A stretch of DNA of 64,000 nt from Phaeosaccion multiseriatum (Eukaryota; Ochrophyta, other classes): assembly GCA_965112735.1 (NCBI GenBank), contig OZ218964.1:248001-312000 (forward strand), given 5' to 3'. How positions within the stretch are numbered: the stretch's first letter is position 1; each line of letters begins with the position of its first letter. The position numbers were made by a program, and so were the translations under genes. Positions 44,008-54,326 of the stretch are shown here, piece by piece. A model generated the notes under the pieces. The model made no database searches. It worked only from the letters and a program-made list of their open reading frames with translations, and had not been told where the DNA came from.

Positions 44008-47000
44008 GGGCAGGAGCTAAGCATAGCATTACTGACCTTCTCATTCTGAAAGCGTTTCTCCGTAGCAATGCAGTAGGCCCTGTGCATTCTCCAAAAGGTT
44101 TGTATCTTGAGTGCCGCCCTCTCCTCACAGCCCTGCCCAGCGATGACGTGTGCTCGCATCTGCCCCAGCGTGTGGCGCTGCCCTACCATACGGGCAAAGG
44201 CCTGAAGGCGGATGGCCGCGCGACGCTTCGTCATGATGACCATGGCTCGAAGAAGCTTCATCATTCGTCTAGTGCGCCATATCTGGGGGGCAGAAGGGCA
44301 CACAAGAAGGGAGGGAGGGAGGGAGGGAGGGGGGGCGAGGGAGGGAGGCGGGCGAGTGAGGAGGAGGGCGAGAGAGGGGGGAAGGACAGTGACCGCAGCC
44401 GTAGCTAAGGGCTGAGAAGGAGAAGATTAGGGCAATGGGAAAGCTTGAGAAGCCTTCTCCGGCCTCGTCAGTTTGCGACTTTCTCCTCTCTCTCTCTCTC
44501 CCCCCCCCCCCCCCCCTCTCTCTCTCTCTATACCTCTCACGCTCTCTCGTCCCCCATTCCCAGTAAGCACAACCCTTTGATCGATCTCGTCATCGCCTCC
44601 CACCCACCTGCTGTATGCGTACGGCTGCACCCTCTCTGTAAAAGCGTTGGTGTGTGGCTTGCACATGCGCCTCGAACTCCGCGTACTTGTGGAAAACAGC
44701 GCCAATCTTCCTCATCAGCACCACCCGCCCTCGCGCCTGGTGGCCCCGCACCACCTTCTGGATGCAAGTCGCGGCCCGTGCCTGTCGTCGCCTCTCCTCC
44801 TTCACCCCCTGAAGCCACTTGCGCGCGAAGCACACCCTCCACCCCGACTGAATCACCAGTGCCGCACAACGACTCTCTTGCAGCTGCCCCACGGCCTTGC
44901 GCGCTTGCCTTCCGCGAGCCATTCGGGCGATGCAAGTGGCCGCAGCGACTCTCGGCGGCAGGCGGAGGGCAAGGCGAGCGGCCTCTTGCTCCTTTTGGGA
45001 GACGCGCAGCTTCTTACGGTGTTGCATCTCTTTGCGACAGAGATGGTTGCGAATGGAGCGCTTGAGCACATCGCTGCTCTCTGCCAGGCGCTCTAGTGCC
45101 ATGTCGTCCACACACTCGCGCCACCTCTCCACCCCGAGCCTAAGCTTGTGCAGCACGACCTTGTCGTAGATAGAGGCGATTGCAGCCCGGCGAAGGGTAT
45201 CTCGAAGATTGTGGTGTGCTCTGGTCGTCGTCCCTGCCGTTCCATCACCTCCACCACCTCCACTTGCGCTCTCAGCCCGAGCTTGAGCTGCAGCTGCCGC
45301 TATCCTCGCGACTTGTCTGGTGTCCTCCGCGCTTAGGTTGAAGGCTTTCCTTCGCGTCTCCTCTTCCGCGGCCGCCAGAAGCCGCTGCGTGTAAGACACT
45401 TGCGCGGAGTGCGTGTGGCGATGCTCCCCCTCAGACACTCCGCTGACCTTGATCTTGCTCATGTTACCCTCTTCCTCCCCTCCCCCCTCCCGCGGCTCTC
45501 TGTCGACCTGCCTGCCTCCTCCACCTCTTCGTCCTCCCTCTCCTGCCTCTGCATCACCATATACTGCTACATCACCCAATGCTGCTGCAGCGGCTGGTGA
45601 TGTCGATCCATCTCGTGCCTTCATCGTGCCCCCCCCCCGCCCCGCCCCTCTGCCCACTGACGAAGAGGTCTTGGGCCTCTCTGACGACACGTCTCTTGTA
45701 CGAAGTCGGGACTGTACTCTCGCTCCCCGCTCATGCTCTCCCATCCTTGCCCCTATCCTCGGCTGATGAGGCGTAGAGGTGCCCACCAACGTCAGCCCCA
45801 TGGCCTTGACGAGCTCGATGGGCGGTCTGCTCGTGCTCAGCTGCTGCTGCCCACCCGCCCTCGCCAGTCTCGCCATGGCCCCTCCCTTCTCCAAAAGCTC
45901 TCTTCGCATAGCTGCTTGGGCTGCCTCCTCCCTTCGCTTCTGGTCAGGCCTGGGGATGCTCACTAACCTATCCACGTCCGCCTCCTCTAACCCCGTCTCC
46001 TCGCCTCGAAGCGCGCTGTACAGCCCACCCCTCTGCCCCACCTGGAAGGTCGTAGATGGCACGGCGTCAAGCTGGGCTTCGATCCCTTGGAGACGGCCAA
46101 GATCGTACTCCGAAGGCGGCGGGAGGCGAGAGACGTGCTTGGCCGTGCGAGGAGAGAGGAGACGGAAGCTCGGGTTGGGCCTCGTGGACTGCGTTGCTGC
46201 TACTGCTGCTACTACTGTTGCTGGGGATGATGATGATGACAATGTATCACCAACTGCGACTGGTGCTACTGCTTCTGGAGCTTCTGCTCTTCCTGTTGCT
46301 GGTGGTGCATCGGTGGCACCCGTTATGCTCTCCATGCCGGTCACACTGCCCCACGTTTCTGCTGAGTCCGATCCAAAGTCAGAGAACCACTGAGTAGCGG
46401 AGCCGTTGACGTCATACTCGTGCGACTCGGGTGAATTGAGCTTGCTGCCTTCTCCTGCTACTTCCCTCCGTGATCTTGCATACTGTCGGTGCACCGCTGG
46501 CACCTCGGCTCCTACCTGTAACGCCATCTCTTGATTCGTGCCGGATGGTGAGGTTTGCATGGGCTGTGCACGCATAGCGTACCCTGAAGTGGTGCCAGGC
46601 CTTGGTCTGACAGAGGCTTTGGCGCTAACCCCCCCCCCCTCCCTGCTCTTAGCTCTACGAGTGGAGATTTCTCTCGTGTTCGGCCTCTTTCTCCTTCTCT
46701 TCCCTGTGCCCCTCTGCCCCTGCTGCCCACCCACACGTGCATGACCTGCTCGTGGCTGGGGTTCATTGGCTTCCCGTCGATGACCATCGGCTCCCTGTGC
46801 CCCAGACGGAGACGGCAGCGTGGTCTTGGTCGGTGATGTGAAGCCTGATCTATATCCGGCCACAGCCACATCTCCGCTTCCCGCCGGCAACCCCTTTCCC
46901 CACCTGGTGGGAGAGCTGCGACCTTTGATGCTGCTTCCTACGCTGCTGAGCGGTGAGCCTCCTCCTCCTCCTCCTCCTCCTCCACCTCCTCCTGTTCTCC

Positions 47001-47331
47001 CTGTGCGTGCGAGATCGTGCTGAATCGCATCCCCCTTCAGGTGCAGTGGGTCCGCATCAACCGCAATGTCATGGGGCGAGCCCAACCCTGGCTTGGCTCC
47101 GTCTCTGAGTGAAGCTGGTCTCTTCCAATCTAGCAGAAGATCAGAGTACGAGGTATGATGATTCTCTATCTGGCCAAGACTCCCGACTATGGAAGGCAGT
47201 GACGCCAGGGGCAGGTTCTGCTGCTGGCGCTGCTCTTGCTGGTATTTGCAGAGCCGTTGTTGCCGGTGCTCCACCTCTTCCAGGCTGTAGGGGTCCTCCT
47301 GAGGCAGCTGCAGCAGCAAACTCTCCCGCAT
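39129..47331 (-). CDS. large IQ-motif protein with p25-alpha-like, B-box-like and WW segments
   Basis: Six exons: 47331-44608, 44282-44037, 43660-41514, 41083-40324, 40081-39935, 39623-39129; 6519 nt, 2172 residues, all phases fit. N-terminal ~600 residues are low-complexity. Many IQ calmodulin-binding motifs follow ([48 protein letters not shown] and others). A segment with [11 protein letters not shown] and [14 protein letters not shown] resembles the p25-alpha/TPPP fold. Next come a WW-like stretch ([16 protein letters not shown]), two B-box-like zinc segments ([32 protein letters not shown]), a charged coiled coil, and a C-terminal WW ([11 protein letters not shown]). Proteins of this type occur in flagellated protists and are probably cytoskeletal, binding calmodulin. 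ATG 47331 is the first Met; an acceptor-like site at 47354 allows an upstream exon. The stop is TAG. Confidence 0.88.
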
Positions 47332-47924
47332 GGCTTGCGTAACGTCAAGACCTGTGCGGAAAGACGGCAAGGAGGACACCACTCTTCCTTTCCTCGCTCT
47401 TTATGCTATACGCATTGTTCTCATACCCACGCTTTTTGTGTCACATGGCGTGCTGCTTTCGCCCCTGCACATAGACGCAACACGCCCCAGCTACGCAAAA
47501 ACATGAACCCTACAGTTACACTCCGCCGTCGGACAGTCTGAAACGGAAAGGGTGAGTGCGTGAAGTTGTGTAAGGTATGGGACGAAGGCGACAACCGAAG
47601 AGAAATGCTTGTCTCTCGTCTGCTGGGTGGCGGCATCCCGGCACGTTCCCCGCCATTCTCCGTGCCTCTGCGTATCAATCTCTGTAAGGTTTGGTTCATT
47701 ATTATTACACTCATGGCCTGCTCAGGCCACGAGTAAGAGACTAAAAAAAGACTCTGACTCGTCGAGGGAAACCTAGAGACTCACGTCACTCACTCTCACT
47801 CGGAGGGACGGACAGACGTGAGTCACTGTGTATGGATAAAATATATGCTACATCGCACGGGGCGCACGCACGCATGCTGCACCAAAAACAAAAGAATGGA
47901 GAGAACCCACAGCACAGCAGCTCG
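47332..47924. other. intergenic region between two minus-strand genes
   Basis: Downstream of the RGS gene and upstream of the IQ-protein gene. A further 5' exon of the IQ gene could lie here (acceptor-like ttccgcacag before 47354), but no matching donor exon with an ATG is convincing. Confidence 0.4.
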
Positions 47925-47949
47925 TCATTGAAGGGCGTCCAGTGCCCCG

Positions 47950-48002
<53 letters not shown>

Positions 48003-51000
48003 GGTTGCTGGTGGAGTTGCTGATGCTGGAGTAGCGACTCCTGTACGAGCAGCGCCCCCCTTCTTCGCGCGGGCGAACCAGGACTTCCTTCGCTGCTGTA
48101 TCACCAACTGCTCCGGCTTTGGCTCCTCCGGCTGCTGCGTGGTAGGTCCTTGTCCGGCGGCGGTACCAAGCCGAGTCGGAAGCGACGCCCTCTTCCTGAC
48201 GTTCCCTCTCGCCGCTGGTGCTGCTGTATCACCAACTGCTGCTGCTGCTGCTGCTGTTGATGGGGGGGCACCAGTACTGAAGCGCCGCATTATGTGGGTA
48301 ATCGTCGATCGTCGCCGACTGGGCCTAGTGAGGGTTCTACGAAAGGGATTGCTGTAGGCGTCCACGCCCAGGGACGAGCGGAGCCAGTTCAGGAATGTGA
48401 AGCGCCGTCGCGAGACCTTCACCACCGTAAACAGGCCATCGTCTGGGTATTGGGAAGGGCGTTGACAAAGGCGTTAGTGGAGAGAGCAACAGAGGGGAGG
48501 AGGGGGGAGGTCAGACTTAGGAGCAAGAGAAGGAAAATGGGCTCGAGCTTCATGGAGCCAGTGCGATGCCAATCACTCCCTGCTCCTCCCGTGTCGTCCG
48601 AATACCCAAGTGATGAGCTCCATTGCTTCGCCCCCCCATCCTCCCATCTTGCTAGTCCGGCTGCTACTACTCATTACTCACCGTATCCGGGGCCATCTTC
48701 TTGGCGAGATCCCTCCGTCGCTTCGTCCCACGCCGAGAGCGCACTCGGCGCCGTGGAGATGGTGTTGAAGGTGAACAGGGGAAAAGTCTTCGATGGGGCT
48801 CCCATGCCACCGATTCGAGACCCACTGGGACTAGAGGCACCCTTCCTGGCCTCACCCAACCCCCCTAAGGTAACAGGAGAAGCCCCTCCGGAGATCTCTT
48901 TGAGCCACTCTTGCTGCTCAGGTGGCATCTCGCCCCACTCTGCCACCTGGAAGGGCTGCTCCGCGCCGTAGTCATCCTCCTCCTCCTCCTCCTCCTCCTC
49001 TTCCTCTTCTTCCTCCTCTTCTTCTTTTTCATCTCCGCCTTCCCCGGCATCGTCTGCTCCTTTTTGCTCGTCTCTCCCAGCCCCACCTCCTGTTGAGGAG
49101 ACGCCCCCCATGCCTCCTCCACTGTCGTTGCTGGAGCTCCGTGCCCGTATAAAGATCATACTACCGCTACCACCACGATTAGCTGCCATCCCACCCGAGC
49201 CACCAGCAGCAGCAGTACCAGTCGTACCAGCAGCACTGGCAGCACTAGCAGCTACAGCTGCAGCGGTGTCTATGGGCGACGAGGATGAAGGCCTCTCCCT
49301 CTGCGTCTCCTCCACCGCCCGGGACACCGGAAAGCGCTTCTCCAAGTATGAACGGTAGTACTTGGACTGGACAAACTTGGGCATGATGAACTGCTGAATA
49401 GTGGGGATGGCGTTTTGCCGGAGCGTGTCGTCAAACAAACATGTGGGGTCGTTGTGGTCGGACTCGCAGAGGGCCTGCCGCTTGTCGGTAGTCTTCCCTC
49501 GCGACCTGACGGCTCCCATCGACAAGTCTTTGAGCAAGCCCCAGAGCTCGTTGGAGTCCTTTGTGACGCCAGTTGTTGCCCTCCTCCCTCGCTCCCGGTA
49601 ATCTGCTCCTGCCTCCTCCTCCCCCTCTTCCCCATCCCCCCTCTTAGTCCGCGGAGCGCCCCCACGATCTGCAACTGATTCCCCGCTCGTCTCCCGTCGT
49701 TTCTTGTAGCTCTGGCGACCTAAGATCCTTCCAGACGGCCTCCGCTCGTTCCGGTCTTGATGAATGTCCTGATACGAAGTCAGTCGACGCTTAGGCGAAG
49801 TGTTCTCACCCCCTCCCCGCTTCCCCAGAAACCTCCAAGACCCTTGCCGGTCGTCTTCTCCTCTCGGGGGCGAAGTCGGAGTGGCGGGGGCAGGTCCTCT
49901 TCGCAGCGCCTCTTCAATGGCCTCTGCCATTCCTCCGTGTCCACTCGCCCTCCTATACCCTCCCCCCGTCCCTGCGGTCGATGCCCGCTCCACCACCTCC
50001 ACCTGAGCATCTCCCCCCGCCGAGGTCAGCCCCCTTAAGGACAACGACATCCCCCCTGTTGCGGCCCCTGCCGAGGCCCGACGACCAAGGAGACTCAACA
50101 GGTGTGTGCCAGTGCCAGCTCCCCCGCCCGCCGCCGACGCTCTAATTGACGTCTCTGCTGCCCCGGCTTGGGCTCCGATCGAACGCCTCACAGTGCTTGT
50201 TCCGGAGCCCCGTCGGTTCTGCCAAAATCGGGCAGAAGCACCCACGGCGCCTCCTCCTCCTCCTCCTCCTCCTCCTCCTCCTCCTCCTCCTCCTCCTCCT
50301 CCTCCTCCTCCTCCTCCTCCCGCTCCACTCCTCTCTCCATTCCCCTCTGTCTCCCCATGAACACCTCCTCCGCGGCCCGTGGCTGCCCTGGCCTTTGCCG
50401 GAGAATAAATGGCCTTCTTGATATCCCTTAGCTGTGCCCCATCTGCATACAGGCGGGGCTTCTTGCCGCGGTCAGGATTGAGGTATCTATCGAAGATGTA
50501 CTTCGCGTGCTTCATTTGACAGGCGTGAGACGTTGTCCTGTCCATCTTCTTCAACGCTGGGGTGGGGTGGGGTGGGTAGGGTGCAGGTGGGTGGAAGGAT
50601 CGATGACGAGAGAGACGGGAGAACGAGACATCGAGGGCGGTAGTGAAGGGGCATCAGAGCAGCGGCCACGTGCCCCATTGCGTGTCGACCGTTCGGCCCC
50701 CTCCCATACTTCATTCAAGTGTACCCACGCACACACACGCACGCACACACACACACACACGCCGCACACACAGGCAAGCACGCACGCATGCACACACGCA
50801 CGCGTACGTACCCATGACGTCATTGTAGAAGCCCAACTCGTCATTGAGCATTTGCTCCTTGGCGAACTTGCTGAGGAACAGCATGCCCCCCACGTCGTCC
50901 GTGAGGCAGTGGAACAGGTTTCCGTTTCCGATATGTTCCTTCTGGAAGTGTTGGATGTGCCCCTCCCGGATGAGCAGGCTCTTGGCGGCGGGGGAGAGGA

Positions 51001-52320
51001 GGTGCGCGTGACGGCTCTTCATGTGATACACTTTGAGATCGGCCTGTGTGAGTGAGTATGTTGGCGGTAGCAGCACGACGCGCACGCACACACACGCGGT
51101 CAGGGGTCGAGAGAGGATGGGGGGTTGAGCCTGCCTGTACAAAGCACTCCAACTCTATTCCATTGGGCCTCGTGTGGCATAGCCCATATTGGGGGTGGGA
51201 CAGGAGAGGAGAGTGGCCCGAATGCTTAGGTGTTACCTCTACAACGCGGCCCACACACCCAGCCACACGTTGACTCACCTGTGCCCGCACATTGGCCCAT
51301 GCGGGACCCTGCACCTCTCCCCCGCCCAAGGGAAAGGGGATCCTCCCGAAGAAGTCGGGATGCTTGAGGTCTTTGATGTCCACCTCCTCACCCGCCCGGT
51401 TCACAGATAGCGTAGCCTTGCCGAGTGCGATGAAGAAGGTACCGTGGGTTGTAGGCCTGTCTCCCTGGCGAACCAGGTAACCGTCGTCCTAAGAGGGGGG
51501 GAGGGAGGGAGGACGAGAGTGACTCGCAACGTTCCAAATGCTGCGCTTTGAGAAGCTTCCTACCCCCCCCGCGCCGTCCTTGAAAGTCACTCGTAAACGC
51601 ACCACAAACTCTTCCTTCACTACCCAATCAAATCCAATAAATGTACACCGAGTACCCAATCCAATCCAGCCCAATTCAACCCACCTCTACTTCCACGCAT
51701 TGCAGTCGAGCTGCCAAAGCCCTGCGCTCCGCGATGCCCAAGTCAAGGAAGATAACCGACTCCGCGAGCTCCTTCAGCACCACCTCGGTCTGCGCCTCCC
51801 CCGACCCCACCACCGGCACTTTGCGGACGCTGACTCGCGTCTCTGTCGAGCCTGTCCTTCGCTGTCCCCGGTCTCTCGCGTCGCTCTCGTAATCGAGGAG
51901 ACTCAAGCGTGATGCGCGGGGTGGACCCATGCCCTTTGCGAGACTGAATGGTGACGGAGGTGCTTCCCCTACCCCTCCTCCAGCCCCTCCTTCCTCCTCT
52001 CCGTGCTGTGCCTCTAGGTGCTCCTCTGCTTCCCCTTCTCCTCCTACTCCTCCTCCTCCCTCGCTTCCTCCTCTTCCTCCTCTATTTCTAGTTCCCACTG
52101 TACATGTCTCTCCTCCGATCTGCTGTCGCTCCAATGATCTCCGACTCGTTTCGGTTTCGCGTAGAGTATGCTGTCCTGTGGCTCGCCGATCCGCAAGCTC
52201 GAGTCCACCACAGAGGCTTGATGCGCCCTCTCCTCCTCCTACCCCTACCCCTGCTCCTCGTTGTCCATCCCCCTCTTTTGCTTGTTCTTGTTCTTGTTCT
52301 TGTTCTTGTTCTATTTCTTC

Positions 52321-52352
<32 letters not shown>

Positions 52353-52833
52353 CTTCTTCTTCTTCTTCTTCTTGTCCCTCTCCTTTCACCTCTCCGACAG
52401 AGAACAAGTGTGGCTCTCTTGATGGTTCCTTGTGTTGTCGAAGTCCAGCCTCGACCACGCCCGAAGACAAAAAGGCCCCCATGGAGCTTGGAGAAGTTGC
52501 AATGGATGACACCGGAGACGCCCGCCCGGACTGCTGGACGGACCGCACGGACCGGGGCGAGTTGGAGCAAGAGTGTTCGCAAGACGCGCCATGCTCCTTG
52601 TCTCGATTGCGCATCGAGTACTTGTGCCGAGTGCTCTCGCGCGGCGCCCTCTTCCTCCTCCTCGACAGGGGAGATGGACTCAGTGCCGTCACACTCACAG
52701 GAGAGCCTGAGCCCACAGGCTGTAGAATCTGTCGTGAGCGCTTCCCCGTGGTGCTGTCAGTGTGCAGTAGAGGAGGGAGGTTGAGCGATCGGCGCGCTCC
52801 TCGACTCACATCGCCCGGTGGCGAGGAAGGCAT
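47925..52833 (-). CDS. cyclic-nucleotide-binding and RGS domain protein
   Basis: Exons: 52833-51685, 51488-51279, 51043-50812, 50556-48683, 48442-47925. The first exon is low-complexity with a Gln/Glu tract (52330-52390). Then a cyclic-nucleotide-binding fold (VVLKELAESVIFLDLG, DDGYLVRQGD, FFIALGKATLSV, FFGRIPF). The expected phosphate-binding GE...R motif is degenerate, so ligand binding is doubtful. The RGS domain starts LFHCLTDDVGGMLFLSKFAKE, runs through YIFDRYLNPDR, is interrupted by about 270 low-complexity residues (poly-Gly from a GGA run at 50251-50320), and resumes as CLFDDTLRQNAIPTIQQFIM and SKYYRSYLEKRF. RGS domains accelerate GTP hydrolysis by G-alpha proteins. The C-terminus ends in about 16 Ala encoded by a (CTG)n run. 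A further 5' exon may exist at 53759-54042. Confidence 0.87.
47952..48001. repeat. (CTG)n trinucleotide run coding poly-Ala
   Basis: About 16-17 uninterrupted CTG triplets on the plus strand, read as GCA on the coding strand near the C-terminus of the RGS protein. Confidence 0.95.
50251..50320. repeat. (CCT)n run coding poly-Gly inside the RGS insertion
   Basis: About 23 CCT triplets on the plus strand, read as GGA on the coding strand; part of the long low-complexity insertion that splits the RGS domain. Confidence 0.95.
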
Positions 52834-53021
52834 CGGTGGGCCTTTTCGGCTGCTGAGTGCGCTGCAACAAGCTTGCGATCACATCTTCACTGCTGCGAGT
52901 GTTGACCCTGCCACCACAGTTTCTGATTCGTGATCATAGCTTCATTTTCCTTCTCTTCAGGGCATGCTCGAATTATCTCATGCCCTGGCTGTTCCCCCCA
53001 TGGGTTCGGTGAGGGTGTGAT

Positions 53022-53623
53022 GAGGAGGAGGAGGAGGAGGAGGAGGAGGAGGAGGAGGAGGAGGAGGAGGAGGAGGAGGAGGAGGAGGAGGAGGAGGAGG
53101 AGGAGGAGGAGGAGGAGGAGGAGGAGGAGGAGGAGGAGGAGGAGGAGGAGGAGGAGGAGGAGGAGGAGGAGGAGGAGGAGGAGGAGGAGGAGGAGGAGGA
53201 GGAGGAGGAGGAGGAGGAGGAGGAGGAGGAGGAGGAGGAGGAGGAGGAGGAGGAGGAGGAGGAGGAGGAGGAGGAGGAGGAGGAGGAGGAGGAGGAGGAG
53301 GAGGAGGAGGAGGAGGAGGAGGAGGAGGAGGAGGAGGAGGAGGAGGAGGAGGAGGAGGAGGAGGAGGAGGAGGAGGAGGAGGAGGAGGAGGAGGAGGAGG
53401 AGGAGGAGGAGGAGGAGGAGGAGGAGGAGGAGGAGGAGGAGGAGGAGGAGGAGGAGGAGGAGGAGGAGGAGGAGGAGGAGGAGGAGGAGGAGGAGGAGGA
53501 GGAGGAGGAGGAGGAGGAGGAGGAGGAGGAGGAGGAGGAGGAGGAGGAGGAGGAGGAGGAGGAGGAGGAGGAGGAGGAGGAGGAGGAGGAGGAGGAGGAG
53601 AAGGAGGAGGAGGAGGAGGAGGG
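53022..53623. repeat. ~600-bp (AGG)n homopurine array
   Basis: About 200 AGG triplets with a single visible interruption (an AAG near 53600). It lies between two divergent genes. Near-perfect uniformity implies recent expansion. A pure purine/pyrimidine mirror tract of this length can form triplex (H-DNA) or quadruplex structures. Confidence 0.97.
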
Positions 53624-53758
53624 GAGTCACGGGGGTTTAGAAGGCGGGGGCAGGGGGGTGGCGGGGGGATACCGTCCACCAGACCCACTTGACCAAGCGC
53701 TTTGGTGCCTTACTCCTCCCAACCCCACCCTTCGTTAGAGTCTATCCATCAAACGCAC

Positions 53759-54042
53759 CTGTGGAGACGCTCCTCTGTCCTCACCCGCAGAGCTGCTATA
53801 GCCTGGGGGCTGGCACCAGCAGACTTGGACAGGTTAACCAGATGAATGCGCCAAGAGGAAGGGGGAGGAGGAGCAGCAGCAGCGGCAGCAGCAGTAGCAG
53901 CCGCAGCACTGGAGGCAACAGCAGCCAAGTCAGCACTACGGGCAGCAGTAGAGGGCTTCCCCCTGCTGGTTCTCCGGCCCTCCTGCTGCGGGGCGCCGAC
54001 GAAAGCCGCGTCAGGCAGAGGTGATGCGCAAGTGCGTTCCAC
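53759..54042 (-). other. possible upstream exon of the RGS gene
   Basis: An open minus-strand frame (poly-Ala, then SSWRIHLVNLSKSAGASPQA) ends at a good donor (CCACAG|GTGCG, phase 2). An acceptor (TTGTTGCAG|CGC) at 52861 would join it in frame to the ATG at 52833. The intron would be 52862-53758 and would contain the AGG array. No ATG is visible in this exon, so it would need yet another exon or be non-coding. Confidence 0.35.
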
Positions 54043-54326
54043 ACGGGAATTCCTGTCCGCTCTTTCAAGCTCCTTCCTCCCTCAACCTCTTCCTTATTGG
54101 CTACTGCACAGTTTCAATAACCGCTGCCGTCTCCTGATCCTCAGGTTCCTGCGCTACGGTTATTTGTCCCTTCTTTTCTGACCATTTTTTCATCTAACTT
54201 CAGGCTTCGTGCCCTGGAGCTCTTATAATCTGTCCGCCAAAAGTAATTTCTGAAATTTTGTAACCGCCTTTTATCCCTATTCCTGCAGGTGCAGGACTGA
54301 CTGAATTTCCCCCCCCCCCTTGGTGC

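Noticed and set aside
52887-53688. Very long poly-Leu, poly-Arg and poly-Pro frames
   Set aside because: They are only the AGG/CCT array read in different frames.
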